Source: Ferrimonas marina (GTDB lineage: Bacteria; Pseudomonadota; Gammaproteobacteria; Enterobacterales; Shewanellaceae). Taken from it: DNA of 64,000 nt. The notes beneath the pieces are model-generated. The model was not told the origin of the DNA. It was given only the letters and a program-made list of their open reading frames with translations, and made no database searches. The stretch lies in contig NZ_FQXG01000003.1 of NCBI RefSeq assembly GCF_900129905.1, positions 425,771 to 489,770 on the forward strand, given 5' to 3'. Below, piece by piece: positions 49,119 through 58,181 of this stretch. The position numbers were made by a program, and so were the translations under genes. Numbering within the stretch: position 1 is the stretch's first letter; every line of letters begins with the position of its first letter.

Positions 49119-50114
49119 TTAACTGGTAGGTTCCGGTACTGGGTCGGGCTCTTTTGCCTTGTCTGATCGGGTCAGCACATTTAGTGCGCGGCGGGGGAGT
49201 TCTTCAAATTGCTGCAAGGGGCCGTGTCTCAGGTCGCGCCTTCTGGCGTCGAGAACATCCGTGGCCGCAGCACAGTTTGTCCGGGTGGCAAAAGGTACCT
49301 GCAGTTCTGGGTTGGCAGCCTGTGCCAGGCAATCGCGGAACTTGCCGGGTATCCATGTAAGCCTGCTGCCAGTGGCAACAGATTTAAACAGTGCTTCGCC
49401 TTGTGATTCACCAGGTCCAAAGACGGCTTTCTGGCCAAGCACCTCGCCATTACGTTCCAGCGAGACGGTCAGCTTGCGGTAGGGGGCGGCATTGTTGGGC
49501 TCATCCTGGGCAGGGTGCTGGCTCGCGGGCTCATACTCCACGTCCATGATAAAGTTTACTCGCCCGGCGTGCCCGAAGAACGCAGAGAAGCTAAAGCGTT
49601 GGTGAGGAGTTCCATTCTCACATGCTGCCTCAGGTTTTACATCTGGGGCTTCAGGTGCCACGCCGACCTGCGGTACTTCTGCGCGAAACTGGCCCTCGCC
49701 GTCGTAGGCAGCAGCAAGGTATCCTTCGCGCCAAACAGCCACTGTATCCCTGATCTGAGTTTCAACTGTTTGAGCGAATGGGATTAGTCCCTTGATGGAC
49801 TTCATGCTCTCGAAGGTGTCCAGGCAGAAGGGTTGGCTCTCTTTTGCGGATTCCCGCAGTGCAGCAGAAATGGTTTGCAGCTGGACACACAACTCGGTGT
49901 GTGACCCGGGGGCGCGGATGTCCGCCATGTGCTTGATGGGCACCCGGATGTATTTACGGAAGCCAGGTGCCTCCTTCAGGCCATTAACTAACTTCTGGCG
50001 AAACTCCTCTGAGCTTGGCTGTGTTTTTAAGCCAATGTCCCAGGAAAGGTCAATGAGGTATTGGGCCAAAATTTCACGGGCCTCTTGGTTCCTGTTTAGC
50101 AGTTGGTGGGTCAT
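49119..50114 (-). CDS. Unrecognised protein, third gene of coupled operon
   Basis: 331-aa soluble protein. The ATG at 50114 overlaps the TGA of the preceding gene (ATGA). The N-terminal half is helical; the middle is proline- and alanine-rich; a beta-rich segment (RVNFIMDVEYEP, YRKLTVSLERNGEVLG) follows. No family recognised. The frame to 50243 is read from within the upstream gene and is not used. Confidence 0.75.
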   Translation of the reverse strand: MTHQLLNRNQEAREILAQYLIDLSWDIGLKTQPSSEEFRQKLVNGLKEAPGFRKYIRVPIKHMADIRAPGSHTELCVQLQTISAALRESAKESQPFCLDTFESMKSIKGLIPFAQTVETQIRDTVAVWREGYLAAAYDGEGQFRAEVPQVGVAPEAPDVKPEAACENGTPHQRFSFSAFFGHAGRVNFIMDVEYEPASQHPAQDEPNNAAPYRKLTVSLERNGEVLGQKAVFGPGESQGEALFKSVATGSRLTWIPGKFRDCLAQAANPELQVPFATRTNCAAATDVLDARRRDLRHGPLQQFEELPRRALNVLTRSDKAKEPDPVPEPTS

Positions 50115-51097
50115 CGTGTTGCCTCGCGTCCGAGTTCGAAGTGAAGCCCGTCTTTCTTGTTGAGGTGGTCTTGTGCCCTTTTTGATAGGGCGGAAAAGGA
50201 TCTGGAGGCGGCCTGGGTGCCTTCGTACTGCGGCCCGCCGCAATACAGCATGTGGGTGTCTGGGTCATGGTTGCCGAGCGTGCCCGGGGCGTGGTCATGC
50301 GAGAGCGGTGCCATTGTCTCCAGGAGTTCGCGGGTCACAGCCCTTGGGATGAGTCCACAATGCTGTTGTGCTTGCGCCTCGATGTAGCCGGCGACAATGA
50401 CGACTGGGAGATGGGTTAACCGCACGCTGCCTGCGTTGTTAGCGAACTGTTTTAGTGCTACTAGGCACCCACTTCGCTCCTGTGGTGGCAGGGTTTCAGT
50501 GTCAAAAAAGTAGTCGCTGAAACGGATCGAGCTATCAGCTTCGCTGGGCAGGGAGAGTGACAACTGCACTCGGGGGCTGGCGATCCGGTTGTCTATGACC
50601 TTTTTCTGAGGGGTCTCTGGCTGATCGAATTCGATGTGAAGCGATTTGCCGGCGAGGTTGATGTTCTGGGTCATGCCAGTGGTTCCGTAGACGTGCTCGT
50701 GGTCGAGGCTACACCCAAGTAGGTGAGTGCAGTGCTGGTCGATGAGTGTCTTTGCTGCGGTGCGCCATTGGGTGAGGTTCTTGCGGCAAACCGATTCCAG
50801 AAACCTTTGTAGTTGTGAGTCGCAATGAGGATCATCTCCCAGTATTATGGCTTTTGCCCTGGGCCCATGATCTTTGGTGAATGCTAAGGTATCGTCATTA
50901 CCTTTCAATGCGTTGTACGTGGATTCGACGACGACGGTTGGTATGGTGACGGAGCCAAATCCGTAGCAAGACTTTAGGCTGACATGTAAGGCTTTGTCGA
51001 ACTGAGGTAATGTGACCGGGCCGCGATGAGAGAGGAGTACGATTTGGGCCACACCCGCTAGGTCTTTGAGTATTTCTCTGGTGCAGGTGGTGCTCAT
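50111..51097 (-). CDS. Unrecognised protein, second gene of coupled operon
   Basis: 328-aa alpha/beta protein of unknown function with the block LPVVIVAGYIEAQAQQHCG and an N-terminal AGVAQIVLLSHRG. AAGGA lies ahead of the ATG, inside the upstream gene, and the ATG overlaps that gene's TGA by four bases. ATGA couplings on both sides imply that the three proteins are made in similar amounts, perhaps as a complex. Confidence 0.78.
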   Translation of the reverse strand: MSTTCTREILKDLAGVAQIVLLSHRGPVTLPQFDKALHVSLKSCYGFGSVTIPTVVVESTYNALKGNDDTLAFTKDHGPRAKAIILGDDPHCDSQLQRFLESVCRKNLTQWRTAAKTLIDQHCTHLLGCSLDHEHVYGTTGMTQNINLAGKSLHIEFDQPETPQKKVIDNRIASPRVQLSLSLPSEADSSIRFSDYFFDTETLPPQERSGCLVALKQFANNAGSVRLTHLPVVIVAGYIEAQAQQHCGLIPRAVTRELLETMAPLSHDHAPGTLGNHDPDTHMLYCGGPQYEGTQAASRSFSALSKRAQDHLNKKDGLHFELGREATR

Positions 51098-52113
51098 GCG
51101 TAGATTCCTTTGATGGTGGGCTGAGGTTCGCGGGCATTAGAGCTGATCTGTTCTGCAGTGAACCTGGAGACCGCATCAGGGGTTAGTGCTGCCATATTTG
51201 TTCGGCGCATGGCGACCTCGGCCAGCAGATCAGCCGGGACTGATTGGGCCCGACCTTTTTGAATCTGCCTGGCAAATTCAACCAAAGCCAAGTCATCTAC
51301 TTGGGCGTTCTCAACCGGGATCTCATGGTTGATCAGTTCTGTCTCAACTCCGTTAGCGGAAACGTATACTGCTTTCGCGCTCATCGGGCGCACGACTAGG
51401 CCTGGCCAACTCGCTTCGTCATAGGGGAACGGTGACGTCGATGGCGCTGGGTTGTCGGGGTTGTAGCCGTTACGGCGTGCTCGAAGTCCACCTTCAGGGT
51501 ACTCCCAGTGAGAGGTGGTAATTTTCAGCTTAGAGCCAGATTCGAACTGATCCTCCTTCAGGGGGATGCAGAACGTATCGTGATGTTTGTGGACCGGGCT
51601 GTATGGACTGTTTGCAGTGCTGTTACTGTGTTCGACCTTGTGTTGGCAGTTCAAAATTGTGTGGTTGGTCTCTGCCAGAGCGCGTTTGGCATATCTGATC
51701 TGTACTGGCAGGACGGTTTCCATGTCGTGGATCACATCGGTCAGCAAACTGATGACGTTTGGGGACCACTCCCCGCAAAATTGTTTCAGCAGGGCTGGTA
51801 AGTCTGCCCGGCTATTGGACCTTGCAATATAGTCAGCGGCTTCTGCCAGATCGTGCTCCAGTCTTAAGAGGGCCATCTCTCTAAGCCCATGCTCTTTTTG
51901 TACTCGGCAAGCGTCGTTGATGAGGTCGACCCAGCGCGGGTCACTGGAGGTTTTTTCAGGTAGGTGTTCAACAACCTCGTTGGCCACCCGGTTCAAGAGT
52001 GAACTGGTATAGGCCGCTGTGACGCAATCAGGGAAGTGTTCTTTGCGAGACTGCTGCCGCAGCATGAAAATACAATTCTGGACCATGCGAAGTAGCGGCT
52101 CATATTTCTTCAT
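51094..52113 (-). CDS. Unrecognised protein, first gene of coupled operon
   Basis: 339-aa protein. The N-terminal ~170 residues are helical and cysteine-containing (ALLRLEHDLAEAADYIARS); the C-terminal half is beta-rich with KLKITTSHWEYPEGGLRARRNG and VVRPMSAKAVYVS. No family recognised. First gene of a three-gene operon (52113 to 49119). Confidence 0.78.
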   Translation of the reverse strand: MKKYEPLLRMVQNCIFMLRQQSRKEHFPDCVTAAYTSSLLNRVANEVVEHLPEKTSSDPRWVDLINDACRVQKEHGLREMALLRLEHDLAEAADYIARSNSRADLPALLKQFCGEWSPNVISLLTDVIHDMETVLPVQIRYAKRALAETNHTILNCQHKVEHSNSTANSPYSPVHKHHDTFCIPLKEDQFESGSKLKITTSHWEYPEGGLRARRNGYNPDNPAPSTSPFPYDEASWPGLVVRPMSAKAVYVSANGVETELINHEIPVENAQVDDLALVEFARQIQKGRAQSVPADLLAEVAMRRTNMAALTPDAVSRFTAEQISSNAREPQPTIKGIYA

Positions 52114-52143
52114 CTTTATCCCCAGTGCGTCATTGGCGAAAAG

Positions 52144-52572
52144 CTAACTCCTATATTTATTATTGTACTCGACCTGTCGGCGGCACTTGGATAAGTGGGT
52201 GAGCAGGCCATACTGAAACCGGTACAGCACCCCTTGCGAGGCCACCAGATCATCTAGGCGGTCCTTTTCCAGGTGGGTCAGTCGTAGTCGGTTGATCAGT
52301 TCGGGGGGCTGTTCAAGGCTAGAGGGCTTTTGGCTGTAGCTGAACAGCCCGGCATAAGCCCCGCTGAGTACCACTAAGAACAGGAACAGCGACACCTGCC
52401 ATCCGGCAAAAGGGACCATCCAGTGGAGTATGGGTAGGCCGATGGCCGCCAGTAGGATGAGGATAATGCCGCGCAACCGCTGTATCTGGATGAGCCTGGC
52501 GGTACTTGGTTGTGTGGGCTCAAGCCAGGGGTGTTGTTCAAGCCGATGGATGGTGGCGAGCGGATCAGTCAT
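52144..52572 (-). CDS. Two-helix membrane protein
   Basis: 142-aa protein with two transmembrane helices (about 34-54 and 58-78) and cytoplasmic N- and C-terminal parts; the C-terminal half is basic. GAGG lies ahead of the ATG. It precedes the three-gene operon by 31 bases on the same strand and may be its first member. No family recognised. Confidence 0.75.
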   Translation of the reverse strand: MTDPLATIHRLEQHPWLEPTQPSTARLIQIQRLRGIILILLAAIGLPILHWMVPFAGWQVSLFLFLVVLSGAYAGLFSYSQKPSSLEQPPELINRLRLTHLEKDRLDDLVASQGVLYRFQYGLLTHLSKCRRQVEYNNKYRS

Positions 52573-52768
52573 GAGTGCCTCGGGAAAGGGGGTCTCGATT
52601 CAGTGTAATTGGGCGCGTGGTAAATCCTAAGTGACCCCAGAACCCCGGGGTTTGGAGCCTATGTGGCAACATAACAATCCACTATTTGTACGAAAGTGTT
52701 GCCAAGCTATTGAGAAGTATACTTAGGGTTGGCAAAATAGCGTTGTTACTCAGAGGGATGATGATGCC

Positions 52769-54577
52769 GTGTCTAGGACTGGACTGAAGTTTAAGAAAGC
52801 GATAGCGCTGTTGGGTTGTTGTTTTGCGCTGATGCCATTCGGTCATGCTGCGGAAGAGGTAAAGGCCCCGTCACTGGATCGCCTGGCCAACCGGATTGCG
52901 ATGTATGACACCGGTGCCATGCCTCAGTTGGAGGCGTTGTACGTTAAGCACTACATGCAGGCCGACATGGCCTGGAAGTTGCGCTGGAACCTGTTGGCCT
53001 GTGAAGCTTCAACGTTGGTTTCCGACGGGGAGGGGGTTGCACGGTACCTGGCAGTGGGTCGGGCTTTGATGGAACACCGCCCGGCGTACCATTACTACAA
53101 AGGGTATTTTGCCGCCTGCGAGGCCGGCTTTACTCAGACCACCACACAATACGAGGCGGCGGACAAGCTCTATGATGCCGCGTTGCAAAGCGAGCATGTG
53201 CAGGGTAACCCTGAGGTCCTTGCGATCCTGCTCTCTCGTCAGGCAAACGGTTTGTCGGATCAGGGCAAATCCGCCATGGCCATGCAGGCCCACCTGGAGG
53301 CCATGCGCCATATGGTGCTGCGCCCGAAGCAACACATCTTTGCATACCCTGAAGGGTTGCTGCATTTCAGTATCGGTAGGTCATACCACTACCTGGGTAA
53401 ACAACTAGACGCCCGGGCGTCATTTGAGCAGGCCATTGCCGTCACAGACCCCAAAAGCTCGCTGGCCTGGTTCATTCGGTTCAACTACGCTACTGTCTTG
53501 TCGCGCTGGGGCGACCTTAATGCAGCTGGCATTCAGTTGGATAACCTCAATAACAATCCGCCTGAATTTGGCCCTATCCACAGTGGCTATTTCTCAAAGA
53601 TGATGGCCGAAATCATGTTTCGTTTAGAGCGCTACGATGACAGCCTGATGCGAGCAAACATCGCCATGCTGGAATTCGAAAGGGTGGACATGATAGAGCC
53701 GCTGTCCTCTTCGATGATCTATGCCGGTATGTCTGAGGTCATGCTCACTGATGGTGAGCGGGGGTGGGATAACATCACCAGGGGTCAGGAGTTGATGGGC
53801 GAACACCTCACCATCACTGGGGGAGACTGGGGGGCCCTGGTTGAGAGCTGGAGCTGGATGGCTGAGTATCATGCTGAGCGGGGTAACTTTGAGGCTGCTT
53901 TGCATGCCAAGGAGCAGGAACGGTTAGAGGCCGTCAGGCTAGAGGCGCGCCGCGGAGAAGATCGCAAAGAAGAGCAGGCAGAGATGCTTTCCAGTCAGGC
54001 CGAGTCAAGGCGAGAGGCACTTGAGGGGTTGCTCAAAGAAGAGCATGCTTTTCAGCGCGAGAGGGCCCTTTGGCGTGCTGGTGGTGGATTACTCGTCATG
54101 TATTTCCTGACACGCGCAAGCTACGTCCTCTATCGTCGGCGCAAGGATGCCCGGGTTGGTGAAGTGGTCGCCGTACAAGATCATGGCGCCAAGCTGGACA
54201 GCTTTATTGGGGACGTTCGCACTGAGAAGGCAACTGGCTCGATCATTTTTATCTCGGCTCCGAACAGCGAGCGATTCGAAGGCTTTAATGAAATCGTTAG
54301 CGGATTGCGGGAAGGTGATGATGTGATCGAGATCTTCCGCGGTAGCCGTTTGCTGATGCTGCGGGACATCAAACCAAAAGAGCTTGAGTGGCGTGAGTCC
54401 GAGGTGCGGGAGCACTTCCGCGGTCAAAAGGATGTAGTAATCTTCTGCCGCGAGATCCCCAGGATCGAAAACCGGGAGAGCCTGCTAAGATCGATCCGTT
54501 TTGAAATTGAAAGCGCCGAGCTGGCACGGGAAGAGAAGAACTCGCCAGGGCTGGCCCTGGTGGCAAACAACGTCTAA
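52769..54577 (+). CDS. TPR membrane sensor with degenerate GGDEF-like domain
   Basis: 602-aa protein: signal peptide (ALLGCCFALMPFGHA), then TPR-like helical repeats (about 60-390) in the periplasm, a coiled coil (QERLEAVRLEARRGEDRKEE), a transmembrane helix (about 430-450) and a cytoplasmic domain. That domain (about 490-590) has LREGDDVIEIFRGSRLLML, which fits the end of a GGDEF domain with the active-site GG[DE]EF lost, so cyclase activity is unlikely. This layout matches TPR diguanylate-cyclase receptors. The start is GTG 52769 behind AGAGGGA. The GGDEF reading is inference from the layout. An isolated half-site GTATAC lies at 52717. Confidence 0.68.
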   Translation: MSRTGLKFKKAIALLGCCFALMPFGHAAEEVKAPSLDRLANRIAMYDTGAMPQLEALYVKHYMQADMAWKLRWNLLACEASTLVSDGEGVARYLAVGRALMEHRPAYHYYKGYFAACEAGFTQTTTQYEAADKLYDAALQSEHVQGNPEVLAILLSRQANGLSDQGKSAMAMQAHLEAMRHMVLRPKQHIFAYPEGLLHFSIGRSYHYLGKQLDARASFEQAIAVTDPKSSLAWFIRFNYATVLSRWGDLNAAGIQLDNLNNNPPEFGPIHSGYFSKMMAEIMFRLERYDDSLMRANIAMLEFERVDMIEPLSSSMIYAGMSEVMLTDGERGWDNITRGQELMGEHLTITGGDWGALVESWSWMAEYHAERGNFEAALHAKEQERLEAVRLEARRGEDRKEEQAEMLSSQAESRREALEGLLKEEHAFQRERALWRAGGGLLVMYFLTRASYVLYRRRKDARVGEVVAVQDHGAKLDSFIGDVRTEKATGSIIFISAPNSERFEGFNEIVSGLREGDDVIEIFRGSRLLMLRDIKPKELEWRESEVREHFRGQKDVVIFCREIPRIENRESLLRSIRFEIESAELAREEKNSPGLALVANNV

Positions 54578-54581
54578 AGCG

Positions 54582-54612
54582 AAAGGCCCGGGACACTAAC
54601 CCGGGCCTTTTT
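54582..54612 (+). terminator. Rho-independent terminator
   Basis: AAAGGCCCGGG/CCCGGGCCTTT stem with a 7-base loop and trailing Ts. Confidence 0.9.
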
Positions 54613-54613
54613 G

Positions 54614-54922
54614 TCACCAGTTGAAGACTTTCACCTCAACCCTTTGCAGGATGTGGCGGCCATATCGAGGCGGTTTGAGATCGGGAGTGCTATCACTTTG
54701 TGGGCCCAGGGCGTCGAGTTCTGCGCCGGTGAGCGTGTTGGGATCGATTTGCTCGACCTTTAAGATCTCAGCATCGATGGGCAGCCGGCCGGGGGTGCAG
54801 CATTGGATTATGGCCGGCCCTGTCATCAACAGAGATTCCTGAAAGGCCATGAGCGCGGAAGTCGGATTCACACCAGTGGCCAACGCGGTGAAATGCTCGC
54901 TGGCAACATGAACAATCTGCAT
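54614..54922 (-). CDS. Unrecognised protein
   Basis: 102-aa soluble protein. AAAGGA lies eight bases ahead of the ATG at 54922; ATG 54940 is less likely. No motif recognised. It converges with the TPR-sensor gene across the terminator and is divergent from the XRE regulator. The gap 54923-55129 shows no clear operator. Confidence 0.7.
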   Translation of the reverse strand: MQIVHVASEHFTALATGVNPTSALMAFQESLLMTGPAIIQCCTPGRLPIDAEILKVEQIDPNTLTGAELDALGPQSDSTPDLKPPRYGRHILQRVEVKVFNW

Positions 54923-55129
54923 TACTGCATTCCTTTGCAAAACAACAACATCAACACAGCTATGCTAACCAGCGAAGCGCCCAACTTCAAACCAGACCGA
55001 GTTGGCCTGGTATAGCAGATCACGGTCAGGCAGAAGGCGTGATCCTCATCTCACGCTGCATCCATTACCGTTTGTAAAATAAACCAAGTTCACTATGATG
55101 TGTTTGACTAAGACCATCAGTGACAAGCA

Positions 55130-56080
55130 TTGGAATTCTCAGAGTTAATAACGCATCTACGTACTTCCCTTGGCCTCAGCCAGAAAGACTTCGCTGATCA
55201 GCTGCACACCATCTCCAGCGACCTCGGTTCGGTTGATGAGGGGACGGTGAGCCGGTGGGAGCGCAAGAAGACCAAGCCTTCTTTGGCGCGGCAGATCGCC
55301 ATTGCGCGGCACTATGGTCAGATCGGCGTCTTCAGGTCCTGGGTGCGTGAGCACTACCAGGGAGAGCGTGGGCCTAGGGCGCCTGATCCAATGGCCATGC
55401 GCTTTAGTCACCTCAATGGCTACTCAGACAATGTCTATGACCCTCGGAACATCGCGCTGACAGTCACTCGCGGCTTGCCAGCAGAATTGGGCGTTACTCA
55501 CCCGCAGTTGTTACCTGTTACCCGGTTATTGGGTGCACCGGTCGGGGCTCTGGCAGTGGGGTTCGAAGCTGGGCTATACACAGGTGAAAGCGTTCTTATT
55601 GAGTCTGGCAACAAGATTGCTGGCCACTTGAGCTATGTGATGGCCCGGCCCCAGGTGCTGCTGGACTCCTGCCTGGCTGAGAGTGGCGTTGGGAACGAAA
55701 GCGCACGATTATTGACCGCGGGGACGGGGGAGGTCATGTACCTCTACTCCAGCTTTTCCTCTCATGTAGACGTGTATCGCTACCAGGTGGCCTATTTGCT
55801 TGATCTGTTTGACCGTGACCGACATGTTGAGTGGTGTCTTTTGCACAACGCCTCAGAGGGCGGTAAGGCGCTGATCAAAGCTTTGGGCGGGACCATCATT
55901 GGCAGAGGCCCGGAAAAGGAGTTTGGTGGCGTTAAAATTGGTCATAAACACTATGCCTGGGCATTGAGTATGGTGAGGGTGGTCGATTTTCTCAGTTCTG
56001 AAATGGCGGCCATGGAACTGGACATCGGTCAAACCGGGTTGGTTGAACGGGTCGATTCCAAGCCAAGAGCGTTGTCCTAA
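55130..56080 (+). CDS. XRE-family regulator with large C-terminal domain
   Basis: 316-aa protein. The N-terminus is a helix-turn-helix of XRE type: LRTSLGLSQKDFADQL (about 10-25) then EGTVSRWERKKTKPSL (about 37-52). Residues ~100-310 form an alpha/beta domain (YLYSSFSSHVDVYRYQ, WCLLHNASEGGKALIKALGG) that could bind a ligand but matches no family I know. It starts at a TTG; no ATG is in frame nearby and no ribosome site is obvious, so the start is uncertain. It could be the repressor of the ATATAC palindromes; that is a guess. Confidence 0.78.
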   Translation: MEFSELITHLRTSLGLSQKDFADQLHTISSDLGSVDEGTVSRWERKKTKPSLARQIAIARHYGQIGVFRSWVREHYQGERGPRAPDPMAMRFSHLNGYSDNVYDPRNIALTVTRGLPAELGVTHPQLLPVTRLLGAPVGALAVGFEAGLYTGESVLIESGNKIAGHLSYVMARPQVLLDSCLAESGVGNESARLLTAGTGEVMYLYSSFSSHVDVYRYQVAYLLDLFDRDRHVEWCLLHNASEGGKALIKALGGTIIGRGPEKEFGGVKIGHKHYAWALSMVRVVDFLSSEMAAMELDIGQTGLVERVDSKPRALS

Positions 56081-56095
56081 TTACTACGCAAATTA

Positions 56096-56129
56096 GGCAT
56101 TGAGCTCTAAAGCTTTGTTGCTCAATGCC
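56096..56129 (+). terminator. Terminator-like hairpin
   Basis: GGCATTGAGC pairs with GCTCAATGCC around a 14-base loop, followed by CTTCTACC, 16 bases after the XRE gene. No strong T-run. Confidence 0.5.
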
Positions 56130-56195
56130 CTTCTACCACTAAATGCTCAACTTACAATGTGTCGGGTTCCGTTAAGCGCATGAAAAGTAAGAATA

Positions 56196-56567
56196 ATGAG
56201 TGAAAGTGAGTTTAATGCAGCAGCAGTTGCAAAGATGTGTAACTGTGATCTCAAAACGCGTTGTGCGGTGGCAGAATTTGTTGCGTCATCGGATGCGTTG
56301 GTGGTGAGCCACAACGGCAAGATCTATTTCCCTGAAAAGAAGCAGTACCTGCACGTTGCCCATGTGCGTGCGATGTGTCTGTTCGCAAGTCGGGTCGGCC
56401 AGGTCGTCCCGGTTGATGTGTTAAAGCAGTATGTCTGGGGTAATAAGGAAGTATCAGATCCAACTGTAAGGGGCCTAATTGCGACCTTGCGGCTGATTGC
56501 GAGGGGGTCGGGTCGAAACCTGTACACTGAGAGAGGAAAAGGTTACCTGCTAGTAGAAGCGGAGTGA
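56196..56567 (+). CDS. OmpR/PhoB-type winged-helix regulator without receiver
   Basis: 123-aa protein. From about residue 70, VPVDVLKQYVWGNKEVSDPTVRGLIATLR and then LYTERGKGYLL fit the Trans_reg_C winged helix (recognition helix followed by the G-K/R-G-Y-x-L wing). The N-terminal ~60 residues are not a receiver domain, so there is no phosphorylation site; a membrane anchor is also absent. The next gene (EAL domain) starts one base after its stop codon, so the two are coupled and may link c-di-GMP to transcription. Confidence 0.78.
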   Translation: MSESEFNAAAVAKMCNCDLKTRCAVAEFVASSDALVVSHNGKIYFPEKKQYLHVAHVRAMCLFASRVGQVVPVDVLKQYVWGNKEVSDPTVRGLIATLRLIARGSGRNLYTERGKGYLLVEAE

Positions 56568-56568
56568 G

Positions 56569-57333
56569 ATGCCAAGACTCGTCAGTTCCAACCCAGCCCT
56601 ATCCCTGCCGCCCGCTCTTAGCGGTATTACCCCGTTGTATCTTCGTCACCAAGAGATCCGAAGCCGTACAGGTGGCCCGCTAGCTACCGAGGTTCTGATA
56701 GATTTTGACCGCATGACCGTGGCTCATGGTGATCACTGGATCAGGCCTGATATTCTCCAGGCCTACTGTGGCGATGTGCTTTCTTCTGTCGGCTATCTCA
56801 GCTCTATGTTGGATCAGGTGCTAAGGCCCGATATCGTTCTGCCGGCGGGCAAAGTGTTCATCAATCTGGAGCGCAGCAGTGTTACCCAGCGTGCATGCTT
56901 GAAGCTGGTAATCAGTGCCGCCGAGCATCTGCGAGAACGGGGTTGTGAGCTGGTGGTAGAGCTGACTGAGCGCGAGATGCAGTGTCGCGGCCTGGAGTAT
57001 TTGAAAGGGTTGCAGGCTCTGAAACAGGCTGGGGTGGCCTTGGCAGTCGATGACTACGACTTTCTCGCTGGGGATGAGCGTCAGGTTGAGCTTTCTGCAG
57101 GCTGCTATGACATCGTAAAGGTGTTGTGCCCGGTGGACCATGCTCAGTGGGAAGAGCTACGCTGGTTCTGTCGTGATCAGGCACAGGCTGCCGCGCGGGG
57201 TGTGGTCATTGAGTGTGTTGAGCACTCCTGGGAGTACAACAACGCCAAGACGCTTCCGCACGTATTCGGGCTGCAGGGCTACCACTTCTCCCGCCCAGTT
57301 CATTGGCCGGAGGCCAGAGCGAACCTGCACTAA
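56569..57333 (+). CDS. EAL-domain protein, partly degenerate
   Basis: 254-aa single EAL domain (c-di-GMP phosphodiesterase fold). Signature positions: TEVLIDF in place of E-A-L-x-R, VFINLERS (metal-site Asn), LVVELTERE (Glu), LAVDDYDF in place of D-D-F-G-T-G, YDIVKV (Lys), VVIECVEH in place of A-E-G-V-E, and LQGYHFSRP. Key acidic residues persist but the loop 6 and A-E-G-V-E motifs are altered, so activity is uncertain; it may be a c-di-GMP or protein effector like YcgF/RflP-type EALs. GGAG lies near the ATG, which follows the winged-helix stop codon by one base. Confidence 0.85.
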   Translation: MPRLVSSNPALSLPPALSGITPLYLRHQEIRSRTGGPLATEVLIDFDRMTVAHGDHWIRPDILQAYCGDVLSSVGYLSSMLDQVLRPDIVLPAGKVFINLERSSVTQRACLKLVISAAEHLRERGCELVVELTEREMQCRGLEYLKGLQALKQAGVALAVDDYDFLAGDERQVELSAGCYDIVKVLCPVDHAQWEELRWFCRDQAQAAARGVVIECVEHSWEYNNAKTLPHVFGLQGYHFSRPVHWPEARANLH

Positions 57334-57349
57334 CTTCACCAGGGTAGGG

Positions 57350-57655
57350 TTACAGCATGTGATTGGGGCGGGTGCGATAGGTATCTGCCCCTTTGCAGTT
57401 TATGGCCGGGTCGGTGCGCTGATCATCGTGCCTTCTTTGCGCCAGCCAGGCCCTTGCGCGGAGCACGGCTTCGTCCTTGCCGTATTGCCTGATGGAGAAC
57501 GACACCGTTCTGGAGCGGTCCTGTTGGTCGGTGTAGGACACCTTGGCACAGTGCTGGTTGACCTGGATCTCTGGAGGAAGGTAACTGTCGGACTCTCCCT
57601 GGCCAAAGCGGGGCATAGAGTCTAGAAGATCAAGAGCTCGGGAGTTGGGGGACAT
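57350..57655 (-). CDS. Small AP2-like DNA-binding protein (tentative)
   Basis: 101-aa protein. KVSYTDQQDRSRTVSFSIRQYGKDEAVLRARAW (split here only to name it: a three-strand sheet and a helix with F-S-I-x-x-Y-G-x-x-E-A) resembles the AP2-type domains of phage and mobile-element proteins. Start ambiguous: 57655 (MSPNS), 57670 or 57688, none with a clear ribosome site. A longer plus-strand frame here is considered a shadow. Confidence 0.55.
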   Translation of the reverse strand: MSPNSRALDLLDSMPRFGQGESDSYLPPEIQVNQHCAKVSYTDQQDRSRTVSFSIRQYGKDEAVLRARAWLAQRRHDDQRTDPAINCKGADTYRTRPNHML

Positions 57656-57772
57656 GGTAAGCACCGGCATGAAAACGGGTGCGCACAATACCGAAACAAC
57701 CCTCCACTGGCAAGCAATCCCTGGTGGATGATTTGGAAGGCCGCAGAGGGGCGCGTTGAGGCAGACCGTGTT

Positions 57773-58132
57773 TTAGTGGGTCATGACCAGCTCGAGCAGA
57801 CTCGGTGTGTGTTGAGTCGGATTTCTTTGGTAGTACGCGGTTAGGAACGGCACCTGTGTGTCGTCGATTTCAGGGTCCTGCAGGGGATGCAGGTGCAGTG
57901 GTAAATCGATGCCGGCGAGGGAGTGACTCAGGCCTTGATCGAGAGTGTTCCTGGCTATCCGGGAAAGGATATCTACCTGCTGATCTGCCGGAGCGCAAGA
58001 CAGCACCATTTCGGGTAACCCCTGGTTAGTCAGCCCGATGGTGTAGCAGACAGGGTTTCTCGGGTCATCCGTGTGGATAACAAAAAAACCGAACCTATCT
58101 ATATGTAATTTAATCAGATCGACACATCTCAT
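57773..58132 (-). CDS. DUF4262-like protein
   Basis: 119-aa protein. DRFGFFVIHTDDPRNPVCYTIGLTNQGLPEMVLS matches DUF4262 in order (short strand, D-x-x-x-P-x-C/F-x-Y-T-I-G-L, then G-x-P-E). The function of the family is unknown; it is frequent on mobile elements. The ATG at 58132 has GGGG six bases ahead; the frame also opens at 58144. No partner evident. Confidence 0.72.
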   Translation of the reverse strand: MRCVDLIKLHIDRFGFFVIHTDDPRNPVCYTIGLTNQGLPEMVLSCAPADQQVDILSRIARNTLDQGLSHSLAGIDLPLHLHPLQDPEIDDTQVPFLTAYYQRNPTQHTPSLLELVMTH

Positions 58133-58181
58133 GCCCCATAACATAGGGGCATGATTGCAGTCTGTCCAGTGCTGTCGGGCG

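Noticed and set aside
57140-57625. 161-aa plus-strand frame downstream of the EAL gene
   Set aside because: Overlaps the EAL gene in another frame and is opposite the AP2-like gene; no ribosome site.
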